This document shows, one piece after another, positions 44,091-53,204 of a DNA stretch of 64,000 bases (the first letter of the stretch is position 1; each line of letters opens with the position of its first letter). A program made the position numbers and the translations under genes. A model generated the notes under the pieces. That model made no database searches, had not been told where the DNA came from, and was given only the letters and a program-made list of their open reading frames with translations. The stretch comes from Leifsonia sp. Root227 (GTDB lineage: Bacteria > Actinomycetota > Actinomycetes > Actinomycetales > Microbacteriaceae): the NCBI RefSeq assembly GCF_001428745.1, contig NZ_LMIO01000002.1:372001-436000 (forward strand). The letters run 5' to 3'.

Positions 44091-45124
44091 CCGCCGGAAC
44101 AGGAGACACCGTGACCAGCACGCTCAAGATCGCCGTTCTCTCGTTCGCGCACCCGCACGCGATCGGCTACTGCCGGCTGCTCGCCGGCCGCGACGACATC
44201 GACCTGATCGTGACAGACCCGGACGGTGCCACCGCGCCGGACGCTGCGCTCCGCGGAGAGGCGCTGGCCGCATCCATCGGGGTGCGCTACGTGGCCGACT
44301 ACGAGACAGCGCTCGCCTGGGGGCCGGATGCGGTGATCGTCACGGCGGAGAACTCCAGGCACCGCGAACTGGTGGAGGCGGCCGCCGCTGCCGGGGCGCA
44401 CATCCTGTGCGAGAAACCCCTCGCGACGACGGTCGACGACGGCCGCGCGATGCTCGACGCCGCCGAACGCGCTGGCGTCACCCTGATGACCGCATACCCT
44501 GTGCGCTTCGCGCCGTCGTTCGTGGACGCGCTGGCGCGGGTGCGCGCCGGTCAGCTCGGTGACGTCGTGGGCATTCGCGGCACCAACAACGGCAAGCTTC
44601 CGTCCGACCGCGCCTGGTTCACCGACCAGACGCTCGCGGGCGGGGGCGCGCTGGTCGACCACGTCGTGCACTGCGCCGACCTGCTCGACGAGCTCCTCGG
44701 CGCGCTGCCGACGACGGTGCGGGCGGTGTCCAACCGACTGCTGCACGCCGACGACGGTCTGCAGGTCGAGACGGGCGGCCTCGTCACGGCGACCTACCCT
44801 GGCGGGGTGGTTGCGACCATCGACTGCTCCTGGACCATGCCGGAGAACGGACCGACCTGGGGCGGCCTCACGCTGCAGCTCACCGGCACGAAGGGGAACA
44901 TCACCATCGCGCCGTTCGCCCCGCACGTCTCAGGGCAGACAGTGGATGGCCAGGTCTGGGAGGGCGTCGGCGACAGCCTCGACGCGCTGATGCTCGCCGA
45001 GTTCCTCGACGCCGTGCGCACCGGCCGTGCCGCCGTGCCGGACGGGCGCGTCGGGCTGCGCACGCTCCAGGTGGCGGATGCGGCGCGCCGCTCTGCCGTG
45101 GACGGGCAGCCGGTCACTCTGTAG
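44087..45124 (+). CDS. Gfo/Idh/MocA family oxidoreductase (third of three)
   Basis: The 345-residue dehydrogenase differs from its neighbours at the cofactor site: the start reads KIAVLSFAHPHAIGYCRLL (about 14-32), so the usual GxGxxG is replaced by SFAHPHA. CEKPLA (about 108-113) and the GGGALVDHVVHCADLLDELLG segment (about 185-205) are retained, but the catalytic HD is replaced by HC in HVVHCADL. The altered motifs suggest a different substrate or a non-redox role. It ends the locus. Confidence 0.88.
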   Translation: MTAGTGDTVTSTLKIAVLSFAHPHAIGYCRLLAGRDDIDLIVTDPDGATAPDAALRGEALAASIGVRYVADYETALAWGPDAVIVTAENSRHRELVEAAAAAGAHILCEKPLATTVDDGRAMLDAAERAGVTLMTAYPVRFAPSFVDALARVRAGQLGDVVGIRGTNNGKLPSDRAWFTDQTLAGGGALVDHVVHCADLLDELLGALPTTVRAVSNRLLHADDGLQVETGGLVTATYPGGVVATIDCSWTMPENGPTWGGLTLQLTGTKGNITIAPFAPHVSGQTVDGQVWEGVGDSLDALMLAEFLDAVRTGRAAVPDGRVGLRTLQVADAARRSAVDGQPVTL

Positions 45125-45131
45125 GCATTCC

Positions 45132-45151
45132 GGCTCCGTCTAGGAGGAGCC
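45132..45151 (+). terminator. Hairpin after the ROK/ABC/dehydrogenase locus
   Basis: GGCTCC, loop GTCTAGGA, GGAGCC form a 6-base-pair stem eight bases after the stop of the last gene. There is no T-run, so terminator function is an inference from position. Confidence 0.4.
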
Positions 45152-45244
45152 CAGTCAAACCCTCGAGTTCTATAGCGAGTGCTCCACCGACCCCACCATG
45201 GACATGTTCGCCGGTCGCGTCGGGTGACGACGCACGGACGCCAG

Positions 45245-45269
45245 CAGGCCGGCCGCTCAGCGCGGCCTG
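45245..45269 (-). terminator. Hairpin overlapping the end of the dehydrogenase gene
   Basis: CAGGCCG (45245-45251) and CGGCCTG (45263-45269) form a 7-base-pair stem with an 11-base loop that includes the reverse-strand stop codon at 45257. With the hairpin at 45132 it fills the gap between two convergent units. Confidence 0.4.
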
Positions 45270-46099
45270 GCGATGACCGAGAAGTCCTTCTCGCCGTCGC
45301 CTGCGTCGACCGCGTCCTCCAGCGCCGCCGACACCAGGGCGACGGCGGGGAGCGGGTCGTGCGAGGTCGCCAGCATCAGACGGGTGTCCTTCGCGAGGAG
45401 GGCAGCTGAGAACTGGGTGTCGTCGAAGTCGCCGGCCACCGCGGGGCCGCCCTTCATCGCGGCGATCGGGGCGAGGGCGGTGATGCCGAGGGTATCGAGC
45501 ACCTGGGAGGTGCTGAGACCGCCGGACTCTCCGAGGCGGAGGGCTTCCACCAGCCCCTCGAAGGAGACGGCGAGGGCGAGGTTGGCGACGAGCTTGCCGG
45601 TGGCGGCCTGCGCAGGGGTGTCGAGCATCCGGAGCTTGTTGGGGTCGGCCCAGAGCGCGACGACGGTGCGCGCTGTGCGTGCGGCGTCGTGCTCGCCGCC
45701 GATGAGGACGCCGAGGGCCGCAGCGCGCGCAGGCGCGAGGGAACCGATCACGGGGGAGTGCACGTAGCTCACGCCGGCGTCGGCCGCCCACGCGCTGAAC
45801 GCGTCGGCGTCGGCGGGAGAGACCGTGGTCACGTCGATCCAGACGGCGCCGGATGCGAATGGGAGCGCGCCGTCGACGATCACCTCGCGCACGGCGTCCG
45901 GCCCGAACAGTGCGGAGACGACCGCCTCTGCGCCGTCGACCGCCTCTGCCGCCGTCGCCGCCACGCGCGCGCCACGTCTGCCCATGGACTGGGCGGGCTC
46001 CGGCGAACGGTTCCACACGGTCACCCGGTGGCCGGCGTCGATGAGATGGGGGACGAGCTCACGGCCCATGCGGCCGAGCCCGAGGAATGCGATGTTCAT
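45257..46099 (-). CDS. NAD(P)-dependent dehydrogenase of the 3-hydroxyisobutyrate / 6-phosphogluconate type
   Basis: The 280-residue protein has the Rossmann motif FLGLGRMGRELV (about residues 5-16), the WNRSPE cofactor selector near 31-36, and DVTTVSPADADAF near 90-102. The catalytic Lys is probably in ATGKLVANLAL (about 166-176). The all-alpha C-terminal domain is present. Substrate could be a beta-hydroxyacid or an imine. It is convergent with the importer locus and may belong to the same metabolism, but this is only suggested by position. Confidence 0.85.
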   Translation of the reverse strand: MNIAFLGLGRMGRELVPHLIDAGHRVTVWNRSPEPAQSMGRRGARVAATAAEAVDGAEAVVSALFGPDAVREVIVDGALPFASGAVWIDVTTVSPADADAFSAWAADAGVSYVHSPVIGSLAPARAAALGVLIGGEHDAARTARTVVALWADPNKLRMLDTPAQAATGKLVANLALAVSFEGLVEALRLGESGGLSTSQVLDTLGITALAPIAAMKGGPAVAGDFDDTQFSAALLAKDTRLMLATSHDPLPAVALVSAALEDAVDAGDGEKDFSVIARPR

Positions 46100-46126
46100 G
46101 CATCCACTGTGCGCCGATGCGCGCGG

Positions 46127-47365
46127 CTAGGGAAGAGCGGCGCGCGAACGGGTGAGGAACGCGCGCTCGGCCGCGTTGTCGGTGAGCGCCAGCGCCGCCT
46201 CGTACTCGGCGGCTGCCTCTGCGCTGCGGCCGAGCCTGCGCAGCAGGTCCGCGCGGATCGCGTGCAGCAGATGGAAGGCGCCGAGCGCATCCAGCAGCCG
46301 GTCGGTCTCGGCCAGAGCCGCGGATGGGCCGTCGACCTCGGCCACGGCCACGGCGCGGTTGAGCGCCACGACGGGCGATGGATGCACGGAGAGGAGCTGA
46401 TCGTAGATCGTCACGATCTGCGGCCAGTCCGTCTCGGCCGCGATGGTGGCGTCGTCGTGGACGGCCTGGATCGCGGCCTGCAACTGAAAGCTCCCCGGCC
46501 TGCCGCGGGCCAGGCAGCGCCGCAGGATGGCCTGCCCCTCCGCGATGCGGTCGGCGTTCCAGAGCGCGCGGTCCTGGTCGGGGAGCAGGACGAGACCGCC
46601 TGCCGCGTCGAGCCGGGCGGAGCGGCGGGCGTCGACGAGCAGGAGCAGCGCGAGCAGGCCGTGCGCCTCCTCCTCGTCCGGCATCAGCTCGACCAGCACC
46701 CTGGCCAGGCGGATCGCCTCGTCACAGAGCTCGTCGCGCACCAGCCGGTCTCCTGCCGACGCCGTGTAGCCCTCGGTGAAGATCAGGTAGACGACCGTGA
46801 GCACGGAGGCGAGCCTGTCGGGAAGGTCGGCGTCGGACGGAAGGCGGAACGGGATGCGTGCATCACGGATCTTGGCCTTCGCCCGCGACAGGCGCTGGCC
46901 CATCGTCGACTCCTGCACCAGGAACGCCCGCGCGATCTCCGCCGTGCTGAGGCCGCCGAGCAGCCGCAGCGTGAGCGCCACCCTGCTGGCGGGAGCGAGC
47001 GCTGGATGGCAGCAGGTGAAGATCAGGCGCAGCCGATCGTCGTCCACTTCGCCCTCCTCTGCTGTGGGTGGCGCGTCCTGTTCGTGCAGGAGCGCGGCCT
47101 CCGCCTCTCGATCGCGGCCGGTCGCCTCACGGCGCAGCCGGTCGATGGCCTTTCGCCTGGCGGTGGTGATGATCCAGCCGGCCGGCGCCGGTGGGATCCC
47201 GGATACCGGCCAGCGGTCGGCGGCGGTCACGAAGGCGTCCTGTACCGCGTCCTCCGCGATGCTCAGATCGCCGAAGACGCGGTACAGGACGGAGACCGAA
47301 CGGCCGTACTCCGCACGGAAGACGCGGGCGATGTCGTCGCTGCCGTCGCTGCCGTCGCGATCCAC
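46127..47365 (-). CDS. ECF42-type RNA polymerase sigma factor with C-terminal TPR-like domain
   Basis: The 412-residue protein has sigma region 2 (about 12-80, [20 protein letters not shown]) and region 4 (about 115-170, [21 protein letters not shown] in parts). An extra helical domain of about 220 residues follows ([22 protein letters not shown] and TPR-like repeats). This architecture is that of the ECF42 group, in which the C-terminal part is required for activity and DGPF proteins are encoded next door. No anti-sigma gene is present. The GTG at 47365 lies just after the DGPF gene's stop. Confidence 0.9.
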   Translation of the reverse strand: MDRDGSDGSDDIARVFRAEYGRSVSVLYRVFGDLSIAEDAVQDAFVTAADRWPVSGIPPAPAGWIITTARRKAIDRLRREATGRDREAEAALLHEQDAPPTAEEGEVDDDRLRLIFTCCHPALAPASRVALTLRLLGGLSTAEIARAFLVQESTMGQRLSRAKAKIRDARIPFRLPSDADLPDRLASVLTVVYLIFTEGYTASAGDRLVRDELCDEAIRLARVLVELMPDEEEAHGLLALLLLVDARRSARLDAAGGLVLLPDQDRALWNADRIAEGQAILRRCLARGRPGSFQLQAAIQAVHDDATIAAETDWPQIVTIYDQLLSVHPSPVVALNRAVAVAEVDGPSAALAETDRLLDALGAFHLLHAIRADLLRRLGRSAEAAAEYEAALALTDNAAERAFLTRSRAALP

Positions 47366-47372
47366 GCGGGGC

Positions 47373-47714
47373 TCAGCCGGCGAACGGGCGCACTTCGATG
47401 GGCAGGGTCGTCGCGAGCGCGAGCCGCTTGCCCCAGTCGAGCGCCGCATCCAGATCGGGCACGTCCACGATGGTGAAGCCGCCGAGGTGCTCCTTGCCCT
47501 CGGCGAACGGGCCGTCCGTCACGAGCACGTCCTGGCCGCTCGGCCGCAGCACGGTCGCCGATGCCGCGGGAAGCAGCCCGTTCGAGAAGACCCACACGCC
47601 GTCGGCGCGCATGTCCTGGTCGACCGCATTCACGTCCGCCTCGATCGCGGCGAGCGCGTCCGGCTCCGGGATGGGGCCGTCCGGCTGGTAGACGCTGAGC
47701 AGGTACTGAGTCAT
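47373..47714 (-). CDS. DGPF/YCII family protein
   Basis: The 113-residue protein is a small ferredoxin-like YCII fold. The eponymous motif is in [20 protein letters not shown] (in parts, about residues 64-83). [18 protein letters not shown] begins the protein; a longer in-frame start seven codons upstream is less likely. Such proteins are the conserved partners and likely targets of ECF42 sigma factors, which lie seven bases downstream here. A catalytic role is not established. Confidence 0.9.
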   Translation of the reverse strand: MTQYLLSVYQPDGPIPEPDALAAIEADVNAVDQDMRADGVWVFSNGLLPAASATVLRPSGQDVLVTDGPFAEGKEHLGGFTIVDVPDLDAALDWGKRLALATTLPIEVRPFAG

Positions 47715-47779
47715 GGTGTTCTCCGTTTCTCTCACCGTCTACACGAACGCGGCAGCGTTATTTCGACATCGCATCGCGA

Positions 47780-48859
47780 TCAGGATGCAGTTTTCTCTCT
47801 GCGCTCCAGTTTCGCCACCCCGATCTTGGAGTCCGCCATGCCGTAGAACACGAAGAGCCGGCCGTCGATGTCCTCGATCGCGGTGGGGAAGACGACGTTC
47901 GGCACGATGCCGCTGCGCTCGTCCTCGGTCTCCGCCGCCAGCAACGGTGCGTCCGTGCGGTCGATGACACGCCATGGCTCGTCGCCGTCGAGGATCATCG
48001 CGCCGGCGCCGTAGTTGACGTTCTGCTGCTGCGCCATCGAGTTCACGATCACGCCGGTGACGCCGTGGTGCAGCAGCAGCCAACCCTCCGGTACCCGGAT
48101 CGGGGCCGGCCCAGCACCGATCTTGAGCTCCTCGAACGGATACTCCGGCCCGGCCAGGAAGCGGTTGCCGCGCCAGCGGGCGAGCTCGCGGCGGTCGGCG
48201 AGCACCGCATCCAGGGGGATGAACGCGATCCAGATGCTGGGGCGAGGATCGGGGACGGTCGCCGGCGGCCGGTTGCCCTCGCCGGGCCGCACCTCGCCGA
48301 GCTCCCACACCGGGCGGTGCAGCACGGCGAGGCAGAGCGTGCCGTCCGGCGCCGTGACCGGCTCTGGGAAGAACACGGTGTCCTTGTTGTGGTACAGCCC
48401 GAGGTCGACGCCGAGGGCGTCGTCGTACTCGAACGTCACCGGTCCGAGGCGCTGCCACTCCCGCAGGTCGTCGGAGACCGCGACGGCCGTGCGGGGGCCG
48501 AGCGGGCCGAACGCCACGTACGTCATCACGTGCAGCCCCAGGCTCGGGATGAACGTCACGCGCGGGTCCTCGACGCCCGCGTTGTTCGCACCGGCCTCCC
48601 ACTCCCTCTCCGGCTCCAGCACGACGCCATCGCGGGTGACGCCGACCGGCACGCCGTCCGTGAGCTCCACCCTGGCGAGGCCGACGCGGGAGACATTGCC
48701 GGCGGCGACGAGCCTGGGCAGCAGGTAGAGCGTGCCGTCCGGCGTGTGGCCGGTGGCCGGGTTGAGCACCCCCTCCACCTCGTGGGCGTTGCCCGGCTCG
48801 GGGGTCATGATGACGCCGGCTCTGGTGAGGGCGTACGGGAAGTCGTCGGGGGAGCTCAT
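47780..48859 (-). CDS. GH130-type glycoside phosphorylase/hydrolase
   Basis: The 359-residue protein is a five-bladed beta-propeller of the GH130 type, whose members phosphorolyse or hydrolyse beta-mannosides. GVEDPRVTFIPSLGLHVM (about 96-113) contains the motif around the catalytic Asp. DLGLYHNKDTVFFPEPV (about 152-168), KIGAGPAPIRVPEGWLLLHHGV in parts (about 250-271), and the end FYGMADSKIGVAKLE match the family. No signal peptide is present, so it acts in the cytosol. Its ATG overlaps the stop of the second GH130-like gene. Confidence 0.82.
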   Translation of the reverse strand: MSSPDDFPYALTRAGVIMTPEPGNAHEVEGVLNPATGHTPDGTLYLLPRLVAAGNVSRVGLARVELTDGVPVGVTRDGVVLEPEREWEAGANNAGVEDPRVTFIPSLGLHVMTYVAFGPLGPRTAVAVSDDLREWQRLGPVTFEYDDALGVDLGLYHNKDTVFFPEPVTAPDGTLCLAVLHRPVWELGEVRPGEGNRPPATVPDPRPSIWIAFIPLDAVLADRRELARWRGNRFLAGPEYPFEELKIGAGPAPIRVPEGWLLLHHGVTGVIVNSMAQQQNVNYGAGAMILDGDEPWRVIDRTDAPLLAAETEDERSGIVPNVVFPTAIEDIDGRLFVFYGMADSKIGVAKLERREKTAS

Positions 48860-49905
48860 GCTTCCTCCTCGGTCGTTGGCTGGTGGCGTGGTGTGGTGTG
48901 GTGCGTGGATCGATAGAAGTACATCTCGCGTGTCCCGGCGGGCGCATCCCAGCCCTGGGCGAACGTCCAATCACCGGTGAGCTTCTGCAGGCCGCCCCAG
49001 GCGAGCGAGCCGCCGCGATGGACGGCGAGCTGCGTGAACGGGTCGTCGGGCGAGTACAGCGCCTGCGCCGCGGCGAAGTCGCCGTTCTCGTCTGCGTAGA
49101 AGAAGTCGAGGACCAGGTGATCCCCGTCGACGACGGCGCAGGCCACCTCGTGCAGGGAGCCGTTGAGCGGTGTGAGGTCGAGGTACGGCTGCTCGGCGAA
49201 CGTCCACTGCACGAGGTCGTCGGAGTGGCCGACCATCGGGCGGCCTCCGCAGCCCTCGGACAGGAACATCAGGTACTCGCCGCCGATGCGCACGGCGTTG
49301 CCATCCGCATCCCGTGGCACCACGGCGCCCTTCGCCCAATTCTGCGACACGTCGTACGGCACGGCGAGGCCGCGCTTCTCCCAGCGCTCGAGATCGTCCG
49401 AGGTCGCGACCATGATGTCGCAGGCCACCTCGCCGTCCTCCGTGCGCCGGATCGCGTTGTAGAACAGCACGTAGCCGTCGCCGACGGCGTAGACCTTGGG
49501 GTCCTCGCAGCCGAGGGTCTCGTTCTGCAGCGTCGGATAGATCACCGGGTTCGCCTGCGAGTCCGTCCACACGCCGTCGCGACGGACGGCGTGCCCGATT
49601 CGGCTGGCGGTCGACTCCTTCCGCGGGGATGCGCGGTAGAAGAGGTGCAGCTCTCCGTCGCGTTCGATCGCGGTGGGGTTGAAGATCGAATCGCTGGTCC
49701 AGCCGATGCCGGTGGGGTCCGCCCACTGGCCGTCGAGATGGAAGGTGAGCGACGCGTCCCTGGCGAACGGTCCGATCGCCCAGGCCGGACGCTCGGGGTA
49801 GCTGGACGAGAACTGGTCGGTCGAGATGCGGTCGGTGAGCGCGTTGGTGTGCGCGAGGGCTTCGGCGTAGCTCGCGCGGAGGTCGTCGATGTCGACGGCT
49901 TTCAC
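48856..49905 (-). CDS. Divergent GH130/GH43-like beta-propeller glycosidase
   Basis: The 349-residue protein has a five-bladed-propeller pattern with repeated blades (FNPTAIERDGELHLFYRASP near 75-94, CEDPKVYAVGDGYVLFYNAI near 131-150, GGEYLMFLSEGCGGRPMVGHS in parts). The CEDPK segment corresponds to the GH130 EDPR motif. It is clearly different from the downstream GH130 protein and may be an inverting glycosidase of another subgroup. It is translationally coupled to that gene and follows the importer permeases, so it probably acts on the imported sugar. Confidence 0.75.
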   Translation of the reverse strand: MKAVDIDDLRASYAEALAHTNALTDRISTDQFSSSYPERPAWAIGPFARDASLTFHLDGQWADPTGIGWTSDSIFNPTAIERDGELHLFYRASPRKESTASRIGHAVRRDGVWTDSQANPVIYPTLQNETLGCEDPKVYAVGDGYVLFYNAIRRTEDGEVACDIMVATSDDLERWEKRGLAVPYDVSQNWAKGAVVPRDADGNAVRIGGEYLMFLSEGCGGRPMVGHSDDLVQWTFAEQPYLDLTPLNGSLHEVACAVVDGDHLVLDFFYADENGDFAAAQALYSPDDPFTQLAVHRGGSLAWGGLQKLTGDWTFAQGWDAPAGTREMYFYRSTHHTTPRHQPTTEEEA

Positions 49906-49954
49906 TGGTCTCCTTCTGTCGGAAAGGACGGTTCTGAACAGGGATGCTGTCGCG

Positions 49955-50899
49955 TCAGCCCTTCACGCTGGAGCCGATGTCGGTCGAGGTGAAGTAGCGC
50001 TGGAACACGATGAACAGCACCACGACGGGCGCGGCGAGCACGACCGCACCGGCGAGGATCGCGCCGTACGGATTGGTGGTCGACGCTGCGACGGTGCTGA
50101 TGTAGTTGGCCAGCGAGACCGCGAGCGGCTGCATCGTCTGCTCCTTGGTGATCAGGAACGGCCAGAGGAACTCGTTCCACGGCCCGATGAACGTCAGCAG
50201 CAGCACGGTCACCAGCGCAGGACGAACGAGCGGGAGCGCAACCCTGCGGAGGATCATGAACTCGCCTGCGCCGTCGATGCGGGCGGCGTCGAACAGCTCC
50301 TTCGGTATCTGCAGGAAGTACTGCCGGAAGATCAGCACAGCCGTCGAGTTGATCGCGAACGGGAGGATCATGCCGAGATAATTGTCGGCCAGACCGTAGT
50401 TGCGCGCGATCAGCACGTAGAGCGGCACCATCAGGAGCTGGAACGGCACCACCTGCACGAGCAGGGCGAGCGCGAACGTCACGCCGCGGCCGCGCCATTG
50501 CAGGATGGACAGCGCGTACCCGGCGAGCAGCCCGAACACCACGGTGCACAGCAGCACGCCGCCGGTGAAGATCGCCGAGCTGGCGAGCCCGCTCCACAGG
50601 TTGATCCTGTCGTTGATGTTGACGTAGTTGTCGAGCGTCAGGTTGCCTGGTGACGGGAACGCGCCGGCGACGGTGGTGTCCGGCGTCGCCTGCAACGAGC
50701 CGACGAACATGTAGTAGAACGGGAACAGGAAGGCGATCGCCCCGATGGTGAGCACGACGCCCTGCAGGATCGCCTGCCCGCGGCTGAGTTGCCTGGGCGA
50801 CGACATGTCCACGTTGCGGCGCTTGCGCTGCCTCCCGCGATCCCTGCCGGTCGGCGCCGCGCCGGTGTCGCCGGACGCTGGTGCTGCTGTCGTTGTCAT
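49955..50899 (-). CDS. ABC sugar transporter permease (MalG-like)
   Basis: The 314-residue permease has an Ala/Arg-rich cytosolic start and six hydrophobic segments. The EAA loop reads ELFDAARIDGAGEFMILRRVALP in parts near 207-229. It overlaps the upstream permease by four bases (ATGA). With the MalF-like partner it forms a CUT1-type channel; no ATPase gene lies in the locus. Confidence 0.93.
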   Translation of the reverse strand: MTTTAAPASGDTGAAPTGRDRGRQRKRRNVDMSSPRQLSRGQAILQGVVLTIGAIAFLFPFYYMFVGSLQATPDTTVAGAFPSPGNLTLDNYVNINDRINLWSGLASSAIFTGGVLLCTVVFGLLAGYALSILQWRGRGVTFALALLVQVVPFQLLMVPLYVLIARNYGLADNYLGMILPFAINSTAVLIFRQYFLQIPKELFDAARIDGAGEFMILRRVALPLVRPALVTVLLLTFIGPWNEFLWPFLITKEQTMQPLAVSLANYISTVAASTTNPYGAILAGAVVLAAPVVVLFIVFQRYFTSTDIGSSVKG

Positions 50900-51882
50900 G
50901 AGTCTCGGTCTCCCGCGAATCGGTTCTGCAAGAAGGCGATGATGAGCACGACGACGACGAGCACGATGCCGATCGCTGCCGCGTACCCCGGGTGGCCCTG
51001 CTGGATGCCCTGCTGATAGATCAGCAGCACAGGGGAGGTGGATGCGCCGTTCGGCCCTCCGCCCCCCGTCAGCAGGTACGGCTCTGTGAACAGGTTGGCC
51101 CCGACGATGGTGGACAGCAGCAGCACGAGCACGGTCGCAGGGCGCACGCCTGGCACCGTCACGGAGAAGAACTGCCGCACGCGGCCTGCGCCGTCGGTGG
51201 ATGCGGACTCGTACAGCTCCGTCGGAACGTTCTGCAGCGCTGCCAGGTAGAGCAGGATGTAGAAGCCGAGCTGCTTCCAGGTGACGTAGACGGCGATCAT
51301 CGGCATCGCCAGCGTCGGGTTGACGAACCAGCTCGGGTTCGGCGCGAGCGGGCCGAGGATCTGGTTGACGAGGCCGTCCTGGTTGAACAGGAACAGCCAG
51401 ACGCCGATGATCGCGACGCTCGCCGTGACGTACGGCACGTAGTAGCTGACCCGCAGGAAGGTTCGGAACCGCTTGATGCTGTTGAGACCGCTCGCCAGCA
51501 CGAGGCTGAGCACGACGGTCAACGGCACGTTGATGATCAGGAAGATGCCGACGTTCGCGAAGGACTGCAGCACGGCAGGGTCTGTGAAGGCCGTCACGTA
51601 GTTGTCGAGTCCGACGAACGGCCGGTCGACGTTCGCGCCGGGAGCCGCGAAGAAGTAGTCGAAGAACGACATGTAGATCGCGAACAGCAGCGGGTACGCG
51701 AAGATCACGATGACGAACACCAGGTACGGCGCGCTGAACAGCCAGCCGAGCGGGTTGCGCCCGAAGATGCGCTGCCGCAGCGGCTTCACGGCCTGATTGG
51801 GGCCGCGGCCGCCGTTGGGCTTCCGCCCGGAGGCGGGGGCAGTGCTGCCCCCGGCCGCCGGGGTGGTGCGGATGCTGGACAT
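50896..51882 (-). CDS. ABC sugar transporter permease (MalF-like)
   Basis: The 328-residue permease has a Gly/Pro/Ala-rich cytosolic start (1-45) and six hydrophobic segments from about residue 48. The EAA loop is in ELYESASTDGAGRVRQFFSVTVP (parts near 225-247). It lies seven bases after the binding-protein gene. Typical partners are the downstream MalG-like permease and the lipoprotein at 51890-53182. Confidence 0.93.
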   Translation of the reverse strand: MSSIRTTPAAGGSTAPASGRKPNGGRGPNQAVKPLRQRIFGRNPLGWLFSAPYLVFVIVIFAYPLLFAIYMSFFDYFFAAPGANVDRPFVGLDNYVTAFTDPAVLQSFANVGIFLIINVPLTVVLSLVLASGLNSIKRFRTFLRVSYYVPYVTASVAIIGVWLFLFNQDGLVNQILGPLAPNPSWFVNPTLAMPMIAVYVTWKQLGFYILLYLAALQNVPTELYESASTDGAGRVRQFFSVTVPGVRPATVLVLLLSTIVGANLFTEPYLLTGGGGPNGASTSPVLLIYQQGIQQGHPGYAAAIGIVLVVVVLIIAFLQNRFAGDRDS

Positions 51883-51889
51883 CAGCTGC

Positions 51890-53182
51890 CTACTTCTGGG
51901 TCTGCAGCTTGTTGATCTTGTCCGCTGCCGCCTTGAACGCGTCGTCGACGCTGCCGGAGCCGGAGATCACGGACTTGGTGTACGCATCCCGGAGCGCCTG
52001 CAGCTGGGCGACCGTGTTCGGGCCGGACGGGTCGTCGACTGTGCGGGCGGACTGGGCGCCGAACTCCTTGTACGCCGGGTGGGCGGCGAAGTAGTCGGCG
52101 TATACGGTGGCGAGGTTGTCACGGATCGGCATCTGTCCTGTGACGTTCAGGAGCTTGTTGTCCTGGTCCTTGCTGGTGGCGAACTTGAGGACGTCCCACG
52201 CCGTGCCCTGGTTCTTGCACGAGGTGTACATTCCGACGTTCTTGGCGTCGGGGAAGGTGTATGTCTTGTCCGCCGCGATGCCGTCCTTGGTCGGCACGGG
52301 AACGGATCCCCACTTCACCTTGTCTCCGTAGTACGCGATGGCCCACGGGCCGACGATGGCCATGGCCGCCTTGCCGTCGGCGAACGCGTCGCCCTGGAAC
52401 TGCTCCTTGCCGGCCAGGCCGGCGGAGTAGATGCTCTTCCAGAAGTTCGCGACCTCGATGCCGTCAGGGCTGTCGATCGTGGCCTTGCCGTTCTCGATCA
52501 GGCCCTTGCCGCCCGTCTGCGCTGCCAGCAGCGGCAGGTAGTCGAAGTTCGGCTGGAAGAACTCGCTGGTCGGCGCCGGGTAGATGGCGTACTGCGCCGC
52601 TCCGCTGGAGGTGACCTGCTTGGCCGCCGCCAGGAACGAGGCGTATGTCGACAGGTCGGGGTTGTTCGGGTCGAGGCCGGCCTTGGCGAAGATGTCCTTG
52701 TTGTAGAAGATCATCACCGGGTTCTGCTTCCACGGCATCTGGTAGAAGTCGCCGTTCGCCGACTTGTACTGGTCGGCCGCGCTGCCGCTTCTGGCCTGGA
52801 TGTACGAGTTGCCGTCGGAGAACTTCGACAGATCGACGAGGCCGCCCTGCTTCTCGAACTGACCGGTGACCGCCGGGAGGTTGTTGAACACGAGGCACGG
52901 GGTCGTTCCCGCCGTGATGGCCGCGCCGAGCACTTCTTCGGTGCTCTTGCCTGCCGGCACCTCCTGCGCCTTGATGGTCTCCTTCGGGTGAGCGGAGTTC
53001 CAGGAGGCGACCATCGCCTTGCCCCACTGCACCTCCTGCGCATTGTTCGAGTACCAGATGGTGATGGGGCCCTTGGCCTTCATCGCGTCGGACGAGCCGC
53101 CTCCGCTCGAGCCGCACGCCGCGAGGGCGCCCGCGATGGCACCCGCCGTGACGATACTGAGGATGATCCTGCGTCTGTGCAT
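51890..53182 (-). CDS. ABC sugar transporter substrate-binding lipoprotein
   Basis: The 430-residue family 1 binding protein has a lipobox LAA-C with the lipidated Cys at residue 23, then a Gly/Ser linker. The ligand domain begins ITIWYSNNAQEVQWGKAMV. FADGKAAMAIVGPWAIAYYG near 245-264 is the usual hinge-region segment. It follows lacI by 22 bases and feeds the two permeases downstream. The ligand is unknown; the GH130-like genes point to a beta-mannoside or similar glycoside. Confidence 0.92.
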   Translation of the reverse strand: MHRRRIILSIVTAGAIAGALAACGSSGGGSSDAMKAKGPITIWYSNNAQEVQWGKAMVASWNSAHPKETIKAQEVPAGKSTEEVLGAAITAGTTPCLVFNNLPAVTGQFEKQGGLVDLSKFSDGNSYIQARSGSAADQYKSANGDFYQMPWKQNPVMIFYNKDIFAKAGLDPNNPDLSTYASFLAAAKQVTSSGAAQYAIYPAPTSEFFQPNFDYLPLLAAQTGGKGLIENGKATIDSPDGIEVANFWKSIYSAGLAGKEQFQGDAFADGKAAMAIVGPWAIAYYGDKVKWGSVPVPTKDGIAADKTYTFPDAKNVGMYTSCKNQGTAWDVLKFATSKDQDNKLLNVTGQMPIRDNLATVYADYFAAHPAYKEFGAQSARTVDDPSGPNTVAQLQALRDAYTKSVISGSGSVDDAFKAAADKINKLQTQK

Positions 53183-53204
53183 GATGATGATTCCTTACTG
53201 TGGG

